DNA of 64,000 nucleotides from Planctomycetaceae bacterium (GTDB lineage: Bacteria > Planctomycetota > Planctomycetia > Planctomycetales > Planctomycetaceae), in contig JAKFUG010000035.1 of the NCBI GenBank assembly GCA_021732785.1, positions 1 to 64,000 of the forward strand, in the 5' to 3' direction. Positions 42,670 through 52,153 of the stretch are shown here, in pieces. A program made the translations under genes and the position numbers. The notes below the pieces were generated by a model that searched no databases, had not been told where the DNA came from, and was given only the letters and a program-made list of their open reading frames with translations. Numbering within the stretch: the first letter of the stretch is position 1; every line of letters begins with the position of its first letter.

Positions 42670-45108
42670 TCAATGTTGAAACAAAAACTCAGTACTGTTC
42701 ATCAGGCTCCACGCCAGGTCTTCGATCGCCCGCTGTCGGACATCGCCGCCGGCGGATAATTGATCGATCGCATGCTGTCGTTCACGGTCGTCGGGGAACC
42801 GCTGGAAAAACGTGAGATACATCTGCTCGACCGCGGCGGCGGCATCGAGGCGGGTCCATCGAACGACGTTCCCTTCGGCGTGCGTCAGCTTCGCTTGCAG
42901 GGACGGTGAATTCATCAGCTTCAGCACCTGGGCGACGCTCGGTTCGCTGACTCGTTCGCAGGTGCAGGCGGTAGCGCGAACTGGGCGGCCGAACGTCTTC
43001 AAAAAATCGTGCGGGACGTGGCTGTCCCACAATTGAATGGCCCGCACCCCGGCGGGAACGTTGTCGAATTTCTCCGGCACACCGGTCACCTGACAGACAG
43101 CATCCAGCAACACTTCCGCCTCCATCGGCCGCAATAACGCCCGCGAGTAGTTCTGTTCGTCGCCGCGGTTGGTAGCGTTCGGCTCACTCGAAAGCTGATA
43201 CGTGCGGCACGCCGTGATGGCCCGAATCATCTCGTGCAGATCGAACCGGGACGCGATCAGTTTTTCGGCGAGCGCTTCGAGTAACTCCGGATTCGACGGC
43301 GGATTCGTCAGTCGGACATCATCGACCGGTTCGACAATCCCGCGGCCGATGAAATGGGCCCATAACCGATTGGAAAGATTCTTCGCAAACCACGGGTTCG
43401 ACCCGGCGGCGAGCCAGTCCGCGAGGACTTGCCGTCGATCGTGCTCGTCGGTGATCGGCCGCTGTGCTTCACCGAGCACGTGGGGTGGCACGACCGCATT
43501 CGTGCGTGGGTGCTTCGTCTCCGGGGCTTTGTCCAATGTGAACAACAACTCGCCGCGCGAAGATGGTTTGAAGGCCGTCTGCGCGAACAGGGCCTGCATG
43601 CCGAAGTAGTCATCCTGGCTCCAGCGGTCGAACGGATGGTGATGGCACTGGGCACATTCGATCCGCACGCCGAGCAGCACCTGGGCCGTGGAATTGGCCC
43701 GCTCATTCGGTTGGACCAGCACTTTGTACCAATAGCCGGCGGGCTGCTCGGACAGCAGCCCCTCGGCGGTCAACAACCCGCGGGCCAACTCATCCAGCGG
43801 GCGGTTCTCGCGGAAGTTCTGTCGGACCCACGCATAGAACTGGTAAGCCCCTTTCGCTCCCAGCTTCTCGCGATCGACCCGCAACAAGTCGGCCCACTGC
43901 AGCGCCCAGTAATCGGCGTACTCGGGCCGCTTCAGCAGATCATCGACCAGCCGGGCGCGTTTGCTCGGTGACGTGTCGACCAGAAAGGCGCGGGCTTCGG
44001 CGGCGGTCGGCAGAGTGCCGATGATGTCCAATGATGCGCGGCGCAGGAAATCACTGTCGGAACACAACCCCGAGGGCACGATCCCCAGTTGTGTGAGTTT
44101 CGCATCGACGAGTTCATCGAACCGGCTTTGCACGGGTGGACGCGGAACCCCTTCGGTGGAGACGGTCTGCGGAATCAGCACGCGAAAGACATCGACATGC
44201 CCCGCGAACGCGGCCATGATGGCGACATCGCCCGGCGTGTGACCGACCGTCACACGGCCCTGTTCGTCGACGGTCGCCAGGCCTTCGTTGTTGGTCTGAA
44301 ACTTTGCCAGTGGGGTGACGTCGATTTTTTCGCCGTCGGAGTACGTCGCCGTCAGTTGCAGTGGCTGCGATTCGCCGAACCGCATGCGGCGGGAACCGGG
44401 AGACAGCTTCACGGACACGGCTAGCGGCGCGTCCGCCCGACCAAACGGTGACCCGGCGGCGATCCAGTCGTGCAGCATGCGGTATTCAACGCTGTCGATT
44501 TGCAACCGGGCCCCGCCGCCGTGAGGAACGCGGCCGGTCGCTTTCGTCAGCAACAAACTTTCCGCAGGACGGGCGAGGCTCACGCGGCGACCCTGAGACT
44601 CCTGCAACAGCGCGACGAAATCGGCGGGCGGATCGAACCCGAACACCGATAGTTTGAAGCCATTCTGTCCTTCTGCCTTGCCGTGGCAACCGGAGGCGTT
44701 GCAGCCATAACGGCTGAGAATCGGGACGATATCCCGCTCAAAATGAAACGGCCGGGTGACGACACTATCGCGGACGAGCACCAGCGCGATCGCCGTGTCC
44801 TCTTTCCAGCGGATGCGAATCCGTCCCTCGCCATCGCCAACGGCGGTAACAATCCCGGCGGACGACACCTGGCAAATCCCGGGCGTCAACGACTGGAATT
44901 GCGCATCACGAGTGACATCGACAATTTCGTCGACGCGCTCCTCGTACCGTGCTGCCACGAGTGACATGCGTGCCCCGGCATACCGCAGTTCGCCGGAACT
45001 CTGGTAAACCAGCAGCGGCGGGCCAACGTAGTCCCCGGCGAAGAGCAGCGGGGGACTGATCACTCCGCAGGTGAATAGGAACGCCAACAGCCAGCAAAGA
45101 TTGCGCAT
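42670..45108 (-). CDS. DUF1549/DUF1553 protein with Ig-like and cytochrome-c-like motifs
   Basis: 812 residues with signal peptide (LCWLLAFLFTCGVISPPLLF). Two bacterial Ig-like (Big2) segments are present (about residues 35-110 and 225-315, ending VDEQGRVTVGHTPGDVAI). The first heme-type motif is CNASGCHGKAEGQNGFKL (a CxxxxCH variant) and the second is VRIECAQCHHHPFDRWSQ (CxxCH). DUF1549 spans about 325-510 (DFLRRASLDIIGTLPTAAEA, WADLLRVDREKLG) and DUF1553 about 545-800 (NLSNRLWAHFIGRGIVEPVD, ALLRPMEAEVLLDAVCQVTG). It probably binds heme and works outside the cytoplasm; its reaction is not known. Confidence 0.92.
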   Translation of the reverse strand: MRNLCWLLAFLFTCGVISPPLLFAGDYVGPPLLVYQSSGELRYAGARMSLVAARYEERVDEIVDVTRDAQFQSLTPGICQVSSAGIVTAVGDGEGRIRIRWKEDTAIALVLVRDSVVTRPFHFERDIVPILSRYGCNASGCHGKAEGQNGFKLSVFGFDPPADFVALLQESQGRRVSLARPAESLLLTKATGRVPHGGGARLQIDSVEYRMLHDWIAAGSPFGRADAPLAVSVKLSPGSRRMRFGESQPLQLTATYSDGEKIDVTPLAKFQTNNEGLATVDEQGRVTVGHTPGDVAIMAAFAGHVDVFRVLIPQTVSTEGVPRPPVQSRFDELVDAKLTQLGIVPSGLCSDSDFLRRASLDIIGTLPTAAEARAFLVDTSPSKRARLVDDLLKRPEYADYWALQWADLLRVDREKLGAKGAYQFYAWVRQNFRENRPLDELARGLLTAEGLLSEQPAGYWYKVLVQPNERANSTAQVLLGVRIECAQCHHHPFDRWSQDDYFGMQALFAQTAFKPSSRGELLFTLDKAPETKHPRTNAVVPPHVLGEAQRPITDEHDRRQVLADWLAAGSNPWFAKNLSNRLWAHFIGRGIVEPVDDVRLTNPPSNPELLEALAEKLIASRFDLHEMIRAITACRTYQLSSEPNATNRGDEQNYSRALLRPMEAEVLLDAVCQVTGVPEKFDNVPAGVRAIQLWDSHVPHDFLKTFGRPVRATACTCERVSEPSVAQVLKLMNSPSLQAKLTHAEGNVVRWTRLDAAAAVEQMYLTFFQRFPDDRERQHAIDQLSAGGDVRQRAIEDLAWSLMNSTEFLFQH

Positions 45109-45320
45109 CCAGATCCATCACGGCGGGAAAACGAGCGGACGATCCCATCGACGAACGTTGATGATAACACCGTGCCGGACAGAAGGCTAGACGACAACTC
45201 ACCGGTCTCGCTGCGAAAGTCGTGATAGGAGGCGGTTAGCAGCATGTGGATTGATTGTGTGCCACGGGCTGTTAGACGCTCAAAGAGCGGAGCCACGAAG
45301 ACCTGGCGTCGTGCTTTCCA

Positions 45321-45830
45321 TTACGGCTCAGGCTGCGTCAACGATTTTTTCGCGCCTGGAAATCGCATCCGCGGGAGCGCTTCGAGAAGGGCCTGTTTCA
45401 ATTCGGCGTCGAGACGGCTGCCGTAAGCGAAACTCACCCAGAGATACCCGTCGCCGGTGGATGTCGGGGAGGCATCAATGAACGTGGGATAGTACGGTCC
45501 CTGCAACGTCTGCGGAACCACGGCGGCTCCTTCGTAGGGTCCCGGATACATCGAGACTCGCAGCAGAAAGCCTTTGAAGTTCGGTCCTTCGTCCTCGTGT
45601 GTCCGCGGGAAAATCTCGCCGGTCTTTGACCGGGCATGCACCGTGAATTTCATCGTTCCGGATTTGGCGACAAACGTCTGATCGATCATCTCGATTTCGG
45701 CATCCGGGCAGTGCTTGCGAATCACCGTGGTCAGCGATCGCACGAGCGCGTCCGGCGGTGCGGCGGCATACCCCAGGGACGCGGTCACCAACACCATCGC
45801 AACGGTTGAGAGCGTTTGTCGCAGCATCAT
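45321..45830 (-). CDS. Small secreted protein of unknown function
   Basis: 169 residues with a signal peptide (LSTVAMVLVTASLGYAAAPP). The mature part is alpha-beta with IRKHCPDAEIEMIDQTFVAK, KFTVHARSKTGEIFPRTHED, GFLLRVSMYPGPYEGAAVVP and DGYLWVSFAYGSRLDAELKQ. No family is recognised. It is on the minus strand, upstream of the DUF1549/1553 gene with a gap of about 210 bases that holds no gene. Confidence 0.65.
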   Translation of the reverse strand: MMLRQTLSTVAMVLVTASLGYAAAPPDALVRSLTTVIRKHCPDAEIEMIDQTFVAKSGTMKFTVHARSKTGEIFPRTHEDEGPNFKGFLLRVSMYPGPYEGAAVVPQTLQGPYYPTFIDASPTSTGDGYLWVSFAYGSRLDAELKQALLEALPRMRFPGAKKSLTQPEP

Positions 45831-45962
45831 GACTGACTTCCCGAGAGCATGAGTCTAAAGGAATATAGACAGAATACCGGCCCTCAGAACTCCGTCAATG
45901 TGAAAGTCCACGTGAGTCGATGGACTCTGGCGTGAACGCGCCCGTCACCGACCACCGTGGGC

Positions 45963-46166
45963 CTAAACACTCGCCGCTTGCCGACGGTTGAGATGCCTGT
46001 TGGCCAAGCGGTGAGTGACTTGAACTTCGCGATGGAGTTGTGCGACCAGTGAGTTCAACGTGGCTTCCGGTTCCTCGGTCGCACAAATGCAATTCGCGAG
46101 CGATTCGACCATCCGCTTCAGTTCGACATGGAGGGGTTGCGACGACGGTTGCGATGCGAAGTTCAT
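45963..46166 (-). CDS. Possible 67-residue protein
   Basis: The ATG at 46166 has GGGAG eight bases upstream on the minus strand, a good site. The predicted peptide is helical and moderately charged (LHVELKRMVESLANCICATE, then TLNSLVAQLHREVQVTHRLA). It shows no known motif. Because both flanks are long intergenic stretches it might be a real small gene, but there is no homology evidence. Confidence 0.4.
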   Translation of the reverse strand: MNFASQPSSQPLHVELKRMVESLANCICATEEPEATLNSLVAQLHREVQVTHRLANRHLNRRQAASV

Positions 46167-46462
46167 CACGAGATCTCCCAAAATGGATCGGCAAAGTGCA
46201 GACCCGCCGATCAAACCTCTACCGAGAAAAAATTGTTTGGATCAGCCGCTTCTCGGTGAGCGGCTGTCAGGAGGTAGTCGCTCGAGACCGGAGCGATTCG
46301 ACATCCACTCGAACATTTTCCGGTTTCAGAAGCCCGCGCGCGATCTGGCACTGCGACGGATCAAAATTCGCCGACATGTTGGACATTCACAAGAAGACCG
46401 ATTAACGTGAAGAAACACGGTACCTGACGCATTCGTAAGACGGCATCACGGAAGGGACGATT

Positions 46463-48940
46463 ATGAATTGGACGTGTTTCAGGGGACTTTGCGCGGCCAT
46501 GGCGCTGCTGGGTGCGATGCCACAACGGGCATCCGCCGGTGAAGCCGACCTGCATCTGCCCGCGCTCCCGGTCTTCTCTTTCGAGTGGAACCTGCTCTTG
46601 CTCGGCATGGTGGTGTGTGCCGGAGGACTCACCTTTGGTTACCGCATCTACAGCAGTCTGCGACAACTCCCGGTGCATGAGTCGCTACGCGATGTTTCCG
46701 AATTGATCTACGCGACGTGCAAAACGTACCTGTGGACGCAGGGCAAACTCATCTTGCTGCTCGAAGTGCTGATCGGCGGCATCATGGCTTACTACTTTGG
46801 CATCCTCGAAGAGAAATCGGCACTGGAAGTGGGCGTGATTCTGCTCTTCAGCATGATCGGCATCGCGGGGAGTTTCGGCGTCGCGTGGTTCGGCATTCGG
46901 GTCAACACGCTGGCGAACAGCCGGGCCGCCTTTGCGGCATTGAAAGGGAAGCCGTTTCCCGTGTTCGACATCCCGCTGCAGGCCGGGATCTCCATTGGCA
47001 TGATGCTCATCAGCGTGGAACTGTTGATGATGCTGGCGGTCCTGTTGCTGGTCCCGCGCGACCTCGCGGGGCCGTGCTTTATCGGTTTTGCGATCGGCGA
47101 ATCGCTGGGGGCGTCCGCGTTGCGAATTGCCGGGGGGATCTTCACCAAGATCGCGGACATTGGCGCGGACTTGATGAAGGTGTTCTTCCGCATCAAGGAA
47201 GACGACGCCCGCAATCCGGGCGTGATTGCCGACTGCACCGGCGACAACGCCGGCGATTCCGTCGGCCCGACCGCGGATGGATTTGAAACCTACGGTGTCA
47301 CGGGCGTCGCGCTCATCACGTTCATCAGTCTGGCGATCCGGGCTCCGGGAGGCGGCGATACCGGCGTGCTGCAATGGCAACTCCTGACATGGCTGTTCGT
47401 CTTGCGGGCGTTGATGATCATCACCTCGATGGTGTCGTACTGGATCAATCAGCGTCTGGCGAAGTCCTGGTACGGTACGTCGGACCAGATGAACTTCGAA
47501 GCCCCGTTGGAAGCCCTCGTTTGGCTGACGTCCGCATTGTCGATCGGTGTGACCTATGCCGCTTCGTATTTCCTGCTCGCGAATCTGCCGGGAGATGGGT
47601 CGCTATGGTGGAAGCTCGCATCGATCATCAGTTGCGGCACGATCGCCGGGGCGATCATTCCCGCGTTGGTGCGTCTGTTTACGTCCACGAGTTCGGCTCA
47701 CGTCAGAGAAGTTGTGGAGGCATCAAAAGAAGGGGGGGCGAGTCTCAATGTGCTGTCGGGATTGGTCGCCGGGAATTTTTCCTGCTTCTGGATTGGGATG
47801 GCGATCGTCGCCCTGATGGCGGTGGGATACGGCCTTGCCGGCTGGGGACCGGAAATCTTGATGGTCCATCCACAAGCCGCGTCGGTGTTCGCCTTCGGTC
47901 TAATTGCGTTCGGATTCCTCGGCATGGGACCGGTCACCATCGCGGTCGATTCCTACGGCCCGGTAACCGATAACGCGCAGTCCGTCTTTGAATTGTCGAT
48001 GCTCGAATCGGCACCGAATGCTGCGGCGGAAATCGAACGCGATTACGGCTTCCGCCCCGACTTCCCTCGCGCCAAGCGTTTTCTTGAAGAGAACGACGGA
48101 GCCGGGAATACGTTCAAAGCCACCGCCAAGCCCGTGCTGATTGGAACCGCAGTGGTCGGATCCACCACGCTGATTTTTTCGATCATCATGATGTTGACCG
48201 ACGGCCTGACCACCGGTCTGGAAGAATTGTCGATTCTGCATGCCCCGTTTCTGCTCGGGTTGATCCTCGGCGGTTCCGTGATTTTCTGGTTCACCGGGGC
48301 GTCCATCCAAGCGGTCACGACCGGGGCGTTTCGCGCCGCCGAGTACATTCGCCGCCACATTCGGCTCGATCAGGAAATCGGCAAAGCCTCCCTCGAAGAA
48401 AGCCAGAAGGTGGTACAAATCTGCACGGAATACGCCCAGAAAGGGATGCTCAACATCTTTCTCGTCGTGTTGTGTATCACGTTGTCGCTGGCCTGTTTTG
48501 AGAATTATCTCTTCATCGGCTATCTGATTTCGATCGCGATTTTCGGACTGTACCAGGCCATTTTCATGGCGAACGCCGGGGGAGCGTGGGACAACGCCAA
48601 GAAGCTGGTCGAAGTCGAACTGAATATGAAGGGAACCGATCTCCACGCCGCGACCGTGGTGGGGGATACCGTCGGCGATCCGTTCAAAGACACTTCGTCC
48701 GTGGCGATGAATCCGATCATCAAGTTCACGACGTTGTTCGGATTGCTGGCCCTCGAAGTCGCCATGCAGTTGTCCGAACGGGGTCAGGAATCGATTCGCC
48801 AGACCGCCGCCTGGGTGTTGATGGGCGTGGCGATGTTCTTCGTCCACCGCTCGTTCTACGGCATGCGGATCAAAGCCGAAGCCCCGAATCCCGATCACAG
48901 GCATCTGACGTTGGGCCAACCTGTGTCACACGATGCGTAG
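46463..48940 (+). CDS. hppA: Membrane-bound ion-translocating pyrophosphatase, divergent type
   Basis: 825 residues with about 16 membrane segments. The substrate site is seen as GGIFTKIADIGADLM, DARNPGVIADCTGDNAGDSV and ADGFETYGVTG, and at the C-terminus as FMANAGGAWDNAKKLVE with DTVGDPFKDTSSVAMNPIIK. It hydrolyses PPi and pumps H+ or Na+ across the membrane. The segment GNTFKATAK has Lys where K+-dependent enzymes have Ala, which points to the K+-independent class. Two differences from the usual enzyme: the glutamate of GADLVGKVE is lost (here GADLMKVFFRIKEDD), and about 20 extra residues lie before NDGAGNTF. Cleavable signal-like N-terminus (MALLGAMPQRASAG). Start ATG 46463. Confidence 0.93.
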   Translation: MNWTCFRGLCAAMALLGAMPQRASAGEADLHLPALPVFSFEWNLLLLGMVVCAGGLTFGYRIYSSLRQLPVHESLRDVSELIYATCKTYLWTQGKLILLLEVLIGGIMAYYFGILEEKSALEVGVILLFSMIGIAGSFGVAWFGIRVNTLANSRAAFAALKGKPFPVFDIPLQAGISIGMMLISVELLMMLAVLLLVPRDLAGPCFIGFAIGESLGASALRIAGGIFTKIADIGADLMKVFFRIKEDDARNPGVIADCTGDNAGDSVGPTADGFETYGVTGVALITFISLAIRAPGGGDTGVLQWQLLTWLFVLRALMIITSMVSYWINQRLAKSWYGTSDQMNFEAPLEALVWLTSALSIGVTYAASYFLLANLPGDGSLWWKLASIISCGTIAGAIIPALVRLFTSTSSAHVREVVEASKEGGASLNVLSGLVAGNFSCFWIGMAIVALMAVGYGLAGWGPEILMVHPQAASVFAFGLIAFGFLGMGPVTIAVDSYGPVTDNAQSVFELSMLESAPNAAAEIERDYGFRPDFPRAKRFLEENDGAGNTFKATAKPVLIGTAVVGSTTLIFSIIMMLTDGLTTGLEELSILHAPFLLGLILGGSVIFWFTGASIQAVTTGAFRAAEYIRRHIRLDQEIGKASLEESQKVVQICTEYAQKGMLNIFLVVLCITLSLACFENYLFIGYLISIAIFGLYQAIFMANAGGAWDNAKKLVEVELNMKGTDLHAATVVGDTVGDPFKDTSSVAMNPIIKFTTLFGLLALEVAMQLSERGQESIRQTAAWVLMGVAMFFVHRSFYGMRIKAEAPNPDHRHLTLGQPVSHDA

Positions 48941-48970
48941 CGAAAACGTGTTGTGGGATTGTTACAGGTG

Positions 48971-51900
48971 TTAATGGGCCATACTGGCTTGTTCTAAATC
49001 GACCGGCAACCCGCGGACGAACCACGCATAGACCGCGGGAATCACCATCGTGGTCATCAATGTCGAAGTGATCAATCCGCCAATCACCACGGTGGCCAGC
49101 GGACGCTGAATCTCTGCCCCCGCGCTGGTCGACAGCGCCATCGGGACAAAGCCGAGACTGGCGACCAGCGCCGTCATCAACACGGGTCGCAAGCGTTTTT
49201 CCGCGGTCTCTTCGGCGGCGAGTTTCGGCTCATGACCACGATGCCGGAGATGTTCCGCGTGGCTGACCCACACTAGTCCATTCAGCACGGCGACACCGAA
49301 GAGCGCGATGAAGCCGACACCCGCAGAAATGCTGAACGGCATGCCGCGTGAAGCCAGTGCCAGAATGCCGCCGGAAGCCGCAAACGGGACCGCCATGAAG
49401 ATGAGTGAGGCCAGCCGCGCGGAATGGAACGTCGTGTGCAACAAGAGAAAAATCATCAGCAACACCACCGGTGTGACGAGTGCCAGTCGCAAACTGGCCG
49501 ATTGCAGATTCTCGAAGTCACCGCCCCAGCGAAGTTCATACCCCGCGGGGAGTTTTACGTCTTCGGCAATCCTCCGCTGGGCTTCCTGCACGAAGCTGGC
49601 CATGTCGCGACCCCGAACATTGGATTGCACGTAGGTCCGGCGTTCCGTGGCTTCGTGTTCAATCGACGGAGGAGATTCCTCTTCGATGATGTCGGCCAGT
49701 TCACCCAACGGGACTTGCCGCCCGGTCGAAGAGAAGACCGGCAGTTGCGCCAGCCGATCGGCGTCTTCCCGCCAGGCTTTGGGAATCCGCACCATGATGG
49801 GGAACCGACGACGACCTTCAAAGACCAACCCCACCTTTCGGCCGCCGAGCGTCGAGATGGCATCCATCACGCGGACGGCATCCACCCCGTAACGGGCCAA
49901 GGCTTCCGGGCGGGCCTGAATCCGCAGCGTCGGCAGATTGGCCTGATTGGCGGACTTCACATCCACCGCTCCTTCCACGTTCCGCATGATGCGTTCAATT
50001 TGGCGGCCAAGTTGCGACAGGGTTTTCAAATCGTCGCCGTAGATCAAAACGGCGACGTCCGCTTTGACGCCCGCCACCAGTTCGTCCACCCGCATCTCAA
50101 TCGGCTGCGTGAAGCCAAAAATCGCGCCGGTGATGTTGGTGCTCAGTCGATCCGACATCTCGCGAACCAGCTCATCACGCGACTTGTAAGCCGGCCAGTC
50201 TTTCTCCGGTTTCAGCAACACCCAGATGTCCGTCTGATGCACACCCATCACATCGTTGGCAATTTCCGGGCGTCCGGTTTTGCAGAAAATCGTACGGACC
50301 TCCGGCATGGCACCGATCAGTTTTTCCACTTGAGTCGTGAGGGCTTCGGCTCCTTCGATGGTGGCACTTGGCAGCCGAACGCACTCGATGAGGATGTCCC
50401 CCTCATCGAGTTTCGGCATAAACTCGGCCCCGAGGTTCATCGCGACAGGCACGCTCGCCACCAGGACCAATCCGGCGATACCCACAGTCCAAACGGGATG
50501 TTTCACCGCCCGGTCGACGATCGGCAGATAGAAGAAGTGGGCCAGGCGAATCAGCCAGTTCTCTTTTTCCTGCGGCTTCTTCGGCAGACACATCGCCGCC
50601 ATCGCCGGCATGAACGTCAGCGACAATACCAGCGAACCAGCCAGAGCGAACAACACGGTGAGGGCCATCGGTCGGAAGAGTTTTCCTTCCGTTCCCTGTA
50701 ATGCCAGAATCGGCAGATAGACCACCGAGATAATCAGTTCGCCAAACATCGTCGGTTTACGGACTTCAATCGCGGCATCGCGAATCACGTCATCGGTGGG
50801 ACGGCCGGCATGATTATCCCCCAGCCGTCGAACGCAGTTTTCCACCATGATGACCGAACTGTCGACGATCAATCCGAAGTCGATGGCCCCGAGACTCATC
50901 AGACTCGCGGTGATGCCGGTGAACTGCATCAGATTCGCCGCGAACAGCATCGACAGCGGAATGGCCATCGCCACGATGATTCCGGCCCGCATGCTGCCCA
51001 GCATCAACAGCAGCACGATGATGACCAGCGTGCCCCCTTCCAGCAGGTTTTTTTCGACGGTATGCAGCGTCCGTTCAATCAAGTCGGCGCGATCGTACGT
51101 CACTTCCATCGAAACGCCGCGTGGTAATGTTTTATTGATTTCTTCGATCCGCGCTTTGGCCGCATGCACCACTTCGCGCGAATTTGCACCGAACAGCATC
51201 ATGACCATCCCGGTCACCGCTTCGCCGCGACCATCCCGCGTGACCGCTCCTTGGCGCAGCAGCGGCGCGATCCCCACTTCCGCCACATCGCGTAGTAATA
51301 ACGGCGTTCCCGAGGTTTCTTTCAACACGACATGGCGCAGATCGTCTTCGCTTTGCAGCAAAGCCTGACCGCGAATGAAGCGCTGCTCGTCATGATGCAC
51401 CACGTACCCACCGCCCGCCGTAGCGTTGTTGTCTTCGATGCGTTGAAAGAGCTCTTCGAGCGAAATCCCCGCCGCCGCGAGCCGATCGGGATCGGGGCGA
51501 ACTTCAAAGCTTTTGTAGAAGCCGCCGTGCGTGTTGATGTCGGTGACGCCGGGAATCGTGCGCATCCGCGGGGCGATCTGCCATTCGAGGATCGTTCGCA
51601 ATTCCATCGCCGTGTAGTTGTCGCCCCGGACTTCGAACTGCAGGATTTCCCCCAGCGCGGTGGTGAGCGGGCCGATTTGTGGCGTGCCATAGCCGGGCGG
51701 AATGTTCTTGCCGGCATCGCCGAGGCGTTCGGTCACGAGCTGCCTGGCCCGATAGATATCGGTCCCTTCGTGAAACACCGCCGTGACGACCGAAATGCCG
51801 AACTTGGAAACGCTGCGGAGTTCCAGCAGGTTCGGCAGTCCGGACATCGTCCATTCCACCGGATAGGTGACATACTGTTCGACTTCGATCGGCGTGAGCG

Positions 51901-52063
51901 AACCGCAGTCGGTCACAATGGTGACCTGCGTATTGGTCATGTCGGGAACGGCATCGATCGGTAACGTGACTGCCGAGTACAAGCCCAGGCCCGCCATTAA
52001 TCCGACGAGCGTGAGCACCAGCAGGCGATTGCCGAGCGAAAATTCAATCAGTTTTGACAACAT
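48971..52063 (-). CDS. Heavy-metal efflux RND pump (CzcA/CusA family)
   Basis: 1030 residues, full length for HME-RND pumps, with 12 membrane segments in the usual 1+5, 1+5 pattern. Diagnostic: the first segment NRLLVLTLVGLMAGLGLYSA, then VTIVTDCGSLTPIEVEQYVT, YPVEWTMSGLPNLLELRSVS and KFGISVVTAVFHEGTDIYRA. In TM4 the stretch GAIDFGLIVDSSVIMVENC carries the DFGxxxD motif typical of CzcA-type (divalent cation) pumps, whereas copper/silver CusA pumps differ. The C-terminal half includes LGAEFMPKLDEGDILIECVR. Metal specificity is an inference. It is followed upstream by the adaptor gene; both are on the minus strand. Confidence 0.93.
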   Translation of the reverse strand: MLSKLIEFSLGNRLLVLTLVGLMAGLGLYSAVTLPIDAVPDMTNTQVTIVTDCGSLTPIEVEQYVTYPVEWTMSGLPNLLELRSVSKFGISVVTAVFHEGTDIYRARQLVTERLGDAGKNIPPGYGTPQIGPLTTALGEILQFEVRGDNYTAMELRTILEWQIAPRMRTIPGVTDINTHGGFYKSFEVRPDPDRLAAAGISLEELFQRIEDNNATAGGGYVVHHDEQRFIRGQALLQSEDDLRHVVLKETSGTPLLLRDVAEVGIAPLLRQGAVTRDGRGEAVTGMVMMLFGANSREVVHAAKARIEEINKTLPRGVSMEVTYDRADLIERTLHTVEKNLLEGGTLVIIVLLLMLGSMRAGIIVAMAIPLSMLFAANLMQFTGITASLMSLGAIDFGLIVDSSVIMVENCVRRLGDNHAGRPTDDVIRDAAIEVRKPTMFGELIISVVYLPILALQGTEGKLFRPMALTVLFALAGSLVLSLTFMPAMAAMCLPKKPQEKENWLIRLAHFFYLPIVDRAVKHPVWTVGIAGLVLVASVPVAMNLGAEFMPKLDEGDILIECVRLPSATIEGAEALTTQVEKLIGAMPEVRTIFCKTGRPEIANDVMGVHQTDIWVLLKPEKDWPAYKSRDELVREMSDRLSTNITGAIFGFTQPIEMRVDELVAGVKADVAVLIYGDDLKTLSQLGRQIERIMRNVEGAVDVKSANQANLPTLRIQARPEALARYGVDAVRVMDAISTLGGRKVGLVFEGRRRFPIMVRIPKAWREDADRLAQLPVFSSTGRQVPLGELADIIEEESPPSIEHEATERRTYVQSNVRGRDMASFVQEAQRRIAEDVKLPAGYELRWGGDFENLQSASLRLALVTPVVLLMIFLLLHTTFHSARLASLIFMAVPFAASGGILALASRGMPFSISAGVGFIALFGVAVLNGLVWVSHAEHLRHRGHEPKLAAEETAEKRLRPVLMTALVASLGFVPMALSTSAGAEIQRPLATVVIGGLITSTLMTTMVIPAVYAWFVRGLPVDLEQASMAH

Positions 52064-52153
52064 GCGGGAACGCCGCCCTTCGGTGGGTGTGATGCCATGC
52101 GCGGAAATGATGTCGTGTGACGTCTGATTCGATTGCGGCGCTGTGAAAGAAGA

